Assembly (NCBI GenBank): GCA_900757415.1
Contig: CAAENU010000169.1
Location: 1-20,194 of the forward strand
DNA from: an uncultured Oscillospiraceae bacterium
GTDB lineage: Bacteria > Bacillota > Clostridia > Oscillospirales > Oscillospiraceae
Direction of reading: 5' to 3'
Length of the DNA stretch: 20,194 nt
Below are positions 14,423 to 20,194 of the stretch, one piece after another (the first letter of the stretch is position 1; every line of letters starts with the position of its first letter). The translations under genes and the position numbers were made by a program. The notes beneath the pieces are model-generated. The model worked only from the letters and a program-made list of their open reading frames with translations, did not search any database and was not told where the DNA came from.

Positions 14423-14811
14423 CAGACGGAACTCCCTGCGATGCGGGCCTGCTCTTCGGTGGGCACATAGCGTTCCCCCAGCCCTGCACGGTACAGTTCG
14501 GCCAGCGCTTCGCGCAGCAGGACAGCACGCTCCGGTTTGAGCACGCCGCCTGCGTGGGCTTGCTCGATTCGCAGCTGCACCACAAGGCTGATCGCCTTCC
14601 GGTGCAGAAAATAGGCTTTCAGGTCCGCAGGGTCGATGATATCCAGCCCCCTGTGCAGGTAATCACGGTAATATTCGTCGGTTTTTTCTTCCGGGATGCC
14701 GCTACACTGCAGATACTCCCGGATGCCCGCCTCGACGGTCTTCATCTCCTCCTGGCTATAAAAGACAACGCCTTTTGCTGCCATATAATCAAATACCAGA
14801 TCGATCATCAT
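14422..14811 (-). CDS. Uncharacterised helical protein of 129 residues
   Basis: A mostly helical, charged product beginning MMIDLVFDYMAAKGVVFYSQ with TVEAGIREYLQ, EEKTDEYYRDYL and AVLLREALAELYRAGLGE. It has no membrane segment and no recognisable motif. The ATG overlaps the preceding stop as ATGA with AGAGGAG upstream, and its own stop overlaps the next start. Such coupling suggests a fixed stoichiometry with the metallopeptidase-like protein and the 133-residue protein. Family not recognised. Confidence 0.65.
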   Translation of the reverse strand: MMIDLVFDYMAAKGVVFYSQEEMKTVEAGIREYLQCSGIPEEKTDEYYRDYLHRGLDIIDPADLKAYFLHRKAISLVVQLRIEQAHAGGVLKPERAVLLREALAELYRAGLGERYVPTEEQARIAGSSV

Positions 14812-15755
14812 TTTTTACTCCTCTCTGCCATCCGGGCCAGGATCTCCTGTGCCTCCCGGGTGGCGGCCACACGTTCGGTATAGTCATCGGAAATGGCACG
14901 GTCCAGGCAGCTGCGTAGGCTGTCGAACACTTTATCCCCTGCCAGTTCGTTCACCTTGTCTTCCAGCGCCTTCATGTTGCCGCCAAAGAAGGCTTCCTTC
15001 ATGGGTGCTTCGCCCACCTGCCCTTCCAGTGCTGTGCACAGGTCTGTGGCATGGCCGTAGATCTGCTGGCGCTGGGCGGCAAGGGCACGTTCCTGGCTAA
15101 TCTTGGCCAGCTCCCGGTTTGTGTACATGGTCGTGATACCCTCGTTCATTCCTCTGCCTTTCTCTGCATAGTTGGAGATCTCGCCATTCTTATCCGACTT
15201 GAACCAGGATGCCTGACGGGTGCCCACGGTATTGTAGACCATGTAGCCGCCCTTTGACGGCTCGGGCACGATGATCTCCCGGTTGAAGCTGCTGCAGTGC
15301 ACCGTCTCATGGATGGCAGAGCGTTCCAGCTGGTTTTTGCTGGTGGCAAGCAGCTGGATCGAGCTTTTCCCTTCACTGTAGCGGTAGCCGCCGGTCACCC
15401 CCTCGCCAAGGTCCTGCACCACCCGGATGCTGTCTGCGCCCTGGCTGACCCGGGCCGCATCCTTGGGCGAAAAGTAGGCCCCGTTCTCCTGTAGGATACT
15501 GGCGATGGTATTCTGGTGGATGACCTCGGCCTGCTGCTGCGGGCTGAGCTCCTGTACCTCTGTTGCCGGGGCAGGGGTGATTTCGGCTGCTGGGGCGGCG
15601 GGCGGTACTTCGCTGCCCTCGCCCAGCTGGACGCTCTCCAGGTTCCCGCCCGCAAGACCTTCGGTGCCTCCGGAGCCGGTCTGGCCTGTCTCGCCGCCTG
15701 TTTCGGGAGTGTTCATCTCATCGTTCTCGGCGCTGCCGCCGCTGATCTCGCTCAT
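14808..15755 (-). CDS. Soluble zincin-like protein with disordered N-terminus
   Basis: The 315-residue product opens with about 75 residues of acidic, Gly/Ser/Thr/Pro/Ala-rich sequence that is probably disordered, then a folded domain with SAIHETVHCSSF (H149, E150, H153) and GMNEGITTMYT (E205). HExxH followed by an N-E-G-I-T segment is the arrangement of gluzincin metallopeptidases, so zinc binding is likely. There is no signal peptide. A charged helical C-terminus follows (EERVAATREAQEIL-like). The ATG overlaps the HerA-like gene stop (ATGA) with AAAGGAGG before it. It may process or be moved by the neighbouring ATPases, or be an effector. Substrate unknown. Confidence 0.65.
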   Translation of the reverse strand: MSEISGGSAENDEMNTPETGGETGQTGSGGTEGLAGGNLESVQLGEGSEVPPAAPAAEITPAPATEVQELSPQQQAEVIHQNTIASILQENGAYFSPKDAARVSQGADSIRVVQDLGEGVTGGYRYSEGKSSIQLLATSKNQLERSAIHETVHCSSFNREIIVPEPSKGGYMVYNTVGTRQASWFKSDKNGEISNYAEKGRGMNEGITTMYTNRELAKISQERALAAQRQQIYGHATDLCTALEGQVGEAPMKEAFFGGNMKALEDKVNELAGDKVFDSLRSCLDRAISDDYTERVAATREAQEILARMAERSKK

Positions 15756-18238
15756 ACAGTTCCTCCTTTCAGGTGGTTATGGTATGCGGTCACGATCTGT
15801 CGGCTCTCGCCCAGCGGCACCCCGGCTCCGGCCAGCATTTCGCCCAGCAGGCAGAGCTTTGTAGGTGCTGCCGCCGTGATGCGCAGCTGCTGCAGCATCT
15901 GTTCGATGTTCTCCGCAAGCACAGGGATGTTGTAGGGGTCGGCACGGATACGGGCCAGATGGTACTGCATCTGCCCTGCATCCAGCGGGGCCAGCAGGCC
16001 CTGCACGGCACTTTTCCTGCAGCGGAACCGGCTGCCGCACACAAGGCAGGCCGCCGTAAAGCTCCCGGATGTGTCGGGCTTTTCCGTCTGCAGGTGGAAC
16101 ACCCCGTGAGTGCCCCGCACCGTCATCAGGCATTCGCCGGGCCGGAAGGCGTGCAGGGCACGGCGCTGCAGCACCGAAAGGTCCATGACGCTGCCCATGC
16201 AGCCCCGGTCCTCGCCGGAATCCATGCCCAGACACAGCTTGACGGCGGTGTTGGCCATGACGGAATCCGGCATCAGGGAGGGCCGCTGGTCGCTGAGGAC
16301 AAGGCCTGTGCCGCTGGCACGGATCTCGGCAAACATCTTGTCGAAGGCTAGGTTGGAGCGGGCCAGTGCGCTGTCCTCGGCGTCCGTTTTGCGGAACACG
16401 TTGTGGGCCTCTTCCAGCACGATGAGCCGCTGCAGCGCCGAAGACTCGGGCAGCCGCTGCAGGTAAGACTGGAAGCGGAACATCAGGATGTTCATGAGGA
16501 AGGCCGTGGCTTCCTCCGAGAAGTCGGCCAGTTCCAGAACCGTAGGCACCGTGAGCAGCTGCTTTGCCGTCATGCCAAAGGGGTCGGCGAACACGCGGCC
16601 CAACGCACCGCTGGTCATGGTCTCGGCGCGCAGTTCCAGCGCACCGGTCAGGTTCTGGCGCACCTCAGGCCCATAGCGGGCGTGGTGGGCGACATAGTCC
16701 TCCACCCCGGCCAGCACATCGGCAAAGGTTGGGAAGGGCTTTGCCGGGTCGGTGTAGGCCGCCATGCCGTACTCCCAGCCAAAGCGGTGGTAGGTCTGCT
16801 GCAGCAGGCCGCTGAACGCCTCCGGGATGGGGTGCTCTGCACCGGTGGAAGCCGTCAGCGCCAGCGTAACGGCGGCGGCGTGGTTCTCTATGAGCGTACC
16901 GTCTTCCGGGCGCAGCGGATTGATGCGCAGCAATGGGCCATCGGCACCGGAGGTATAGACCATAAGCGAAGGGATCTGCCCCAGCAGAGCGTTGTACTCC
17001 TTCTTGGCCGCTTCCAACACCACGAAGGGGGTCTGCTGCCGGGCCCACAGGTCCACCAGCAGGTTCTTCACCAGCGTGGTCTTGCCGGTGCAGCAGGCTC
17101 CGAACACCGCCGTGTGGCACAGCAGCGCCGAGAACGGGATCGCTGCCGGTGCGCCGCTGCCCAGCACGCGGCCCGCCGTGACGCCTGCCGCCGCGATGGG
17201 GCGCACCACCGGGAACAGCTCCCGGCAACCCTCGTCCTCCACAGGGTTCTGCACATAGAACCCCGGGCAGGCGCAGGTGGGCGGCACGCAGAAGGATGCC
17301 GCCGCTTCGGCGCTCTGAAGGCTTGCCACATAGACTGCGGCGGCGGTGCCGTCGGGCAGGCGTACCGCTGCGCGGGGGATGGCAAGGCAGGTCTCCGGAT
17401 AGCGGAAATCCCCCTGCAGGTCAAAGCAGCGGATAGGCTCAAAGCCCGGCTGCTCTTCCCGCCCGGCAAGGCATGCGCGGATGATGCCGGCAAGCTGCAG
17501 ATAGTCGGTGCGGCTGTCCGCACCAAAGCGGATCACCGCCTGCACAAGGCCGGTGCTGCGGGCCTTTTCCAGCAGCGTGATCTCCTCCTGCAGTGCATCC
17601 AGCGCCGCCGCCACATTCTGCACCGGCACCTCCACCGTGCGGCGGGAAGCGCTGCCGCACACCCGGGGGAACGCCTTGCAGGGTTCAAGCTGCCGGGCAA
17701 GACGGCGGTCATCTTCCAGCAGGGCCTGAATGTCGGCATCCGCTGCGGGCAGGGCGATGAAGGCCGCGTAGCAGCGGTCCAGCCCTGACGAAGCCAGTGC
17801 TTCGGCCACGCCATCAGCGGTAAAGGTGCCCAGGAACAGCCCCGAACAGCGGTAGCCACCGCTGAACCAGGACGCCTGCGGTCTGGTCTCGCACTCTGGC
17901 AAAAGCGACTGGAACAATGCTGCATTGTCGATGCTGCTGCCGTAGAAGGCGGCTGCACTGCCGTGATCCGTGCGGAACACGAACGCCGAGGCGGCACCGC
18001 TCTGGTGGGCGGCACGCAGCCACCGCGCCGCAGCCTTTTGCAGCAGGGCCTTGCCTGCTTCGGGCGGGCCGCTCATGCGGAAGCCGCACATCTGCGTCCA
18101 GCGGGAGATGTTGGGGAAAAACGCGCCTGCGTCCACCTGCATGGCGTCAGCATCGACCAGGCCGCGGTTCTGCTTGAGGGCAAGGATCTGGTCGGCCAGC
18201 GTCATGGCGCGGCGCAGTTCAGTGCTGTAGGGGTTCAT
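15752..18238 (-). CDS. HerA/VirB4-like ATPase
   Basis: The 828-residue protein has an N-terminal half of about 350 residues with no motif I recognise and a C-terminal P-loop domain. Walker A is GACCTGKTT (about residues 380–388), Walker B LIVLEEAHN (605–613), and the downstream LVLSDQRPSLMPDSVMANT is the HerA-style sensor segment. A CLVCGSRFRC pair near 710–730 could bind metal. HerA and VirB4 ATPases work as hexameric DNA or protein pumps. The ATG is preceded by AGGAGGT and sits three bases after the upstream gene. With the TraG-like ATPase this gives two different pump-type ATPases in one operon. Confidence 0.8.
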   Translation of the reverse strand: MNPYSTELRRAMTLADQILALKQNRGLVDADAMQVDAGAFFPNISRWTQMCGFRMSGPPEAGKALLQKAAARWLRAAHQSGAASAFVFRTDHGSAAAFYGSSIDNAALFQSLLPECETRPQASWFSGGYRCSGLFLGTFTADGVAEALASSGLDRCYAAFIALPAADADIQALLEDDRRLARQLEPCKAFPRVCGSASRRTVEVPVQNVAAALDALQEEITLLEKARSTGLVQAVIRFGADSRTDYLQLAGIIRACLAGREEQPGFEPIRCFDLQGDFRYPETCLAIPRAAVRLPDGTAAAVYVASLQSAEAAASFCVPPTCACPGFYVQNPVEDEGCRELFPVVRPIAAAGVTAGRVLGSGAPAAIPFSALLCHTAVFGACCTGKTTLVKNLLVDLWARQQTPFVVLEAAKKEYNALLGQIPSLMVYTSGADGPLLRINPLRPEDGTLIENHAAAVTLALTASTGAEHPIPEAFSGLLQQTYHRFGWEYGMAAYTDPAKPFPTFADVLAGVEDYVAHHARYGPEVRQNLTGALELRAETMTSGALGRVFADPFGMTAKQLLTVPTVLELADFSEEATAFLMNILMFRFQSYLQRLPESSALQRLIVLEEAHNVFRKTDAEDSALARSNLAFDKMFAEIRASGTGLVLSDQRPSLMPDSVMANTAVKLCLGMDSGEDRGCMGSVMDLSVLQRRALHAFRPGECLMTVRGTHGVFHLQTEKPDTSGSFTAACLVCGSRFRCRKSAVQGLLAPLDAGQMQYHLARIRADPYNIPVLAENIEQMLQQLRITAAAPTKLCLLGEMLAGAGVPLGESRQIVTAYHNHLKGGTV

Positions 18239-18241
18239 GGC

Positions 18242-18970
18242 TTACCTCCTTCTTCTGCGGTTGGGAAATACGCTCCGGAATAAGATCCAGAAGCCGATCA
18301 GCATGATGAACAAGGGCATGCAGGCTGCGAGCAGTGCCAGCAGGAATGCCGCTACCACTCCGGAGCGGAACAGGTAGACCACCGTGCAGGCAAGGGCCGC
18401 AAGCAGCGCTGCCAGCAACCCCAGCGTCAGCCAGATGGCTGTGGCGCTGAGCTGCAGCCCGGGCTTCACCTCTGAGCCGGTGGTAAGGTTGTAGATGGAC
18501 TTTACCACCCGGTGGCCGCCCTGTTCCTTTGCCCGGATACGCACCTCATCGCCGATCTGGATGCGCCCCAGGCAGTTGCCGTACAGGCAGAAGTCCGTCA
18601 CCTCGCTGGGCACCTCGTCGGTGATGGGCTCGACCCGGACGGTGTATTCCAGCGTCTGGTGGGCGAACTGATACGGTTCCCTGCGCACCAGCGCATTGAA
18701 CAGCTTGTGCGCCCGACTGTAAAACACAGCCTGATGGTCCAGTTCCAGAACGCGGCCGGTGCAGGTGATGCCGCCCCGGCCGTGCTGCATGAACACTGGC
18801 TCTGCCTGTGCCTGCGGCGGGCTGACAAGGGGCGAAAGCGGTAGGCTCACCCGGGGAGAGGCGGCAGGTGCCGTATCCTGCACCAGAACGCTGTGGCAAA
18901 AGGGGCAGTGGGTCTTGGCATCGCCGAAGAAGAACTCCGAACGGCAGTCCGGGTTTGGACATCGTTTCAT
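18242..18970 (-). CDS. Zinc-ribbon membrane protein
   Basis: The 242-residue protein begins MKRCPNPDCRSEFFF with a four-Cys zinc ribbon (C4, C9, C22, C25), then a Pro/Ser linker, a beta-rich middle (RIQIGDEVRIRAKEQ, OB-like by eye) and two or three hydrophobic segments (about residues 175–200 and 204–232), ending in RRRRR. It is probably anchored with the ribbon in the cytosol. The start at 18970 has AAAGGAG upstream; the longer frame lacks similarity. It directly precedes the HerA-like gene and may tether it to the membrane, which is an inference. Confidence 0.65.
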   Translation of the reverse strand: MKRCPNPDCRSEFFFGDAKTHCPFCHSVLVQDTAPAASPRVSLPLSPLVSPPQAQAEPVFMQHGRGGITCTGRVLELDHQAVFYSRAHKLFNALVRREPYQFAHQTLEYTVRVEPITDEVPSEVTDFCLYGNCLGRIQIGDEVRIRAKEQGGHRVVKSIYNLTTGSEVKPGLQLSATAIWLTLGLLAALLAALACTVVYLFRSGVVAAFLLALLAACMPLFIMLIGFWILFRSVFPNRRRRR

Positions 18971-18984
18971 CGTGCCTTCTCCTT

Positions 18985-19437
18985 TCAGCCAAACAGCTTG
19001 CCGGTGGCAATGTACTCCTGCACACTGTCCGCCCACAGCCGGGACACCGACTGCATCTTGGTCAGGCTTGTGACGGGCGAATCCCAGCAGACCCAGTGGT
19101 TGCCGTTCGCATCGCTCCAGCGGTGGGTACTGTGGCCGTCGCTGGGGCGACCACACAGGCTGGGCATCCGCAGGATGTACGCGCGCCAGGTGTATGCGTG
19201 AAGGGTGCCATCGTATACCCACTTGTAGTTGAACTGATATTCACGGTCCGTTCGGCCATGTGCATCGTTGGCAAAGTAGATCATGGGGCCAGTCTCACCG
19301 TGGGGGTCACGCCGGGCCGTTGCTGCCGAAGCCGCTGCCTGCTCCGGGTGCCGGTTGGTTTGATAGATCAAATACCCAACTCTGCCCGCAGCCACCACAA
19401 AGATTGCCAAAAGCACCCAGCCAATAAGTTCTTCCAT
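18985..19437 (-). CDS. Single-pass membrane protein of 150 residues
   Basis: Begins MEELIGWVLLAIFVVAAG, one N-terminal hydrophobic segment (about residues 5–25), then a soluble domain with FNYKWVYDGTLHAYTWRAYI, RMPSLCGRPSD and GNHWVCWDSPVTSLTKM. Aromatic-rich strands suggest a small beta domain. The start at 19437 has GGGAGGAAG upstream; the longer frame to 19692 overlaps the preceding gene in another frame. The stop lies 14 nt before the zinc-ribbon gene. Family not recognised; probably a membrane component of the operon. Confidence 0.6.
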   Translation of the reverse strand: MEELIGWVLLAIFVVAAGRVGYLIYQTNRHPEQAAASAATARRDPHGETGPMIYFANDAHGRTDREYQFNYKWVYDGTLHAYTWRAYILRMPSLCGRPSDGHSTHRWSDANGNHWVCWDSPVTSLTKMQSVSRLWADSVQEYIATGKLFG

Positions 19438-19460
19438 AAAGTCTTCCTCCCAAAGTAACT

Positions 19461-19760
19461 TCAATAAAGATAGGTCAGGCTCCGCAGGAACACCTTCATG
19501 TCGGTATAATCCAGAAATTTTAGTGTTCCAGCCTTCAGCCAGCTTTTCAGCAGCCGGGAGGCTGCCGGGCAGCTGCAGGTGAGCCCTTTGTCGATGAACA
19601 GCGCATAGCCTTCCTGCTCCTTCTCGAAGCCGATCCGTCCACAGGGGCGGCTGAACGAGGAAGGAAAGGTGCACTTCTCGTAGACATGGCACCGATCATC
19701 GTTCAGGGACTGCTTGAGCATCTCGTACTGCGCATCGGTTCCCAAAACAAACTCCTTCAC
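19461..19760 (-). CDS. Small Cys-rich protein, first gene of the accessory operon
   Basis: A product of 99 residues beginning with KEFVLGTDAQYEMLKQSL, with cysteines in RCHVYEKC, PCGRIG and TCSCPAA that could bind metal or form disulphides. AAAGGAG is eight bases from a GTG at 19760 but only two from the ATG at 19766, so I prefer GTG; the difference is two residues. The promoter TTCAAA-17-TATACT lies just upstream. Family not recognised. Confidence 0.55.
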   Translation of the reverse strand: MKEFVLGTDAQYEMLKQSLNDDRCHVYEKCTFPSSFSRPCGRIGFEKEQEGYALFIDKGLTCSCPAASRLLKSWLKAGTLKFLDYTDMKVFLRSLTYLY

Positions 19761-19805
19761 AGGCATTTCTCCTTTCTGGCTGCACATTTGCTGTGCTTTG
19801 GTCCC

Positions 19806-19834
19806 AGTATAAAATTTATCCCGGCTGCTTTGAA
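19806..19834 (-). promoter_or_regulatory. Promoter of the accessory operon
   Basis: On the minus strand TTCAAA (19834–19829), 17 bases and TATACT (19811–19806) are followed by GGGACCA. The start point would be about 40 bases before the first gene. The -10 and following bases match the element before the ClpP-like gene. Confidence 0.5.
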
Positions 19835-19854
19835 CTAACCGCTGGTTTACACCG

Positions 19855-19907
19855 CACAAAAAAGAAAAACGGCCCACAGACAGGTTGGCCACCCTGTCTG
19901 CAGGCCG
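19855..19907 (-). terminator. Rho-independent terminator of the right-edge gene
   Basis: On the minus strand CGGCC-TG-CAGACAGG pairs with CCTGTCTG-TG-GGCCG around a short loop and is followed by TTTTTCTTTTTT. It lies after the partial gene at the right edge and before the accessory operon promoter, separating the two units. Confidence 0.8.
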
Positions 19908-19963
19908 CTGTGCTCAAAGCCGCCGTAAGGCGCTTTGCGATCATCCCCTTTCGTTATTATCTG

Positions 19964-20194
19964 TCAACGGAACATCCCGCCGGGGCTGGGTACCAGCTGC
20001 CCATTGCAGAGCACCTTGGGAGCCTCCTGCCCATCCTCGAGGACCAAACAGACCGCCTGAGCATTTCTGATCAGAACATCGGCCCTTTCCCCATTCTCCA
20101 GAAGCAGAGTCACCTTCTGCCAACCTTCTGACGGGTCACTCTGCTGTTCATCCCGGTGGAAGCCGCCGCCGGGCAGGCTCGTCTGCTGCTCGCC
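19964..20194 (-). CDS. C-terminal part of an unidentified gene, runs off the right edge
   Basis: An open minus-strand frame enters from the right edge and ends at TGA 19964–19966. Its last residues include GWQKVTLLLENGERADVLI, then RNAQAVCLVLEDGQEAP and NGQLVPSPGGMFR. Residue use and GC pattern are those of real coding DNA, with two similar beta-strand units (VTLLLENGE and VCLVLEDGQ). A terminator 57 bases further on supports it as the end of a transcription unit. No start is visible in the window. Family not recognised. Confidence 0.6.
   Translation of the reverse strand, partial: GEQQTSLPGGGFHRDEQQSDPSEGWQKVTLLLENGERADVLIRNAQAVCLVLEDGQEAPKVLCNGQLVPSPGGMFR

Overview
The window looks like a chromosomal accessory region of a Gram-positive Clostridia member, most likely Oscillospiraceae/Ruminococcaceae of the Faecalibacterium–Gemmiger–Subdoligranulum type. 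This is inferred from strong AGGAGG-type ribosome sites, moderately high GC coding with AT-rich intergenic DNA, consensus sigma-A promoters and the style of an XRE-regulator remnant. Species cannot be fixed from sequence alone.

Layout. (1) 1–1016 is a decayed flank holding an unrecognised gene end, an XRE-type regulator broken by a stop codon, and the 3' remnant of another gene. (2) 1017–7371 (minus strand) is a tightly overlapped type III-A CRISPR effector operon, csm1(cas10)-csm2-csm3-csm4-csm5-cas6, read from a promoter near 7463–7491. (3) 7581–10600 is the CRISPR/signalling block. It holds array 1 (four repeats, 7616–7817), a small Csx20-like putative ring nuclease (minus), an isolated CRISPR repeat with leader-like flank (about 8512–8570), a divergent CARF–HEPN (Csm6/Csx1-like) effector (plus), and array 2 (four repeats, 10296–10535). 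Both arrays read on the minus strand: their 3' ends carry Csm-type handles (ACGGAAAC in array 2, GCGAGAAC/GCGATAAC in array 1), degenerate last repeats lie at their left ends, and a bidirectional terminator sits just beyond each. (4) 10830–19760 is an eleven-gene minus-strand operon unrelated to CRISPR: small membrane or Cys-rich proteins, a HerA-like ATPase, two HExxH metallopeptidase-like proteins, a ClpP-like serine protease and a soluble VirD4/TraG-like ATPase. (5) 19964–20194 is the C-terminus of a further minus-strand gene, followed by a terminator.

How the CRISPR part should work (family knowledge): Cas6 cuts the array transcripts at the small hairpin, and Csm1–5 with crRNA bind target RNA. 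Csm3 slices the RNA, while Cas10 (HD and GGDD intact) cuts ssDNA and makes cyclic oligoadenylate. That messenger activates the CARF–HEPN RNase, and the Csx20-like protein probably removes it. There is no cas1/cas2 in the window.

Most noteworthy are a Gly/Ser/Asn/Tyr/Arg low-complexity N-terminal tail on Csm2, duplicated leader–repeat units including one standing alone in front of the effector gene, and the uncharacterised ATPase/protease operon on the right, which I cannot match to a named system.
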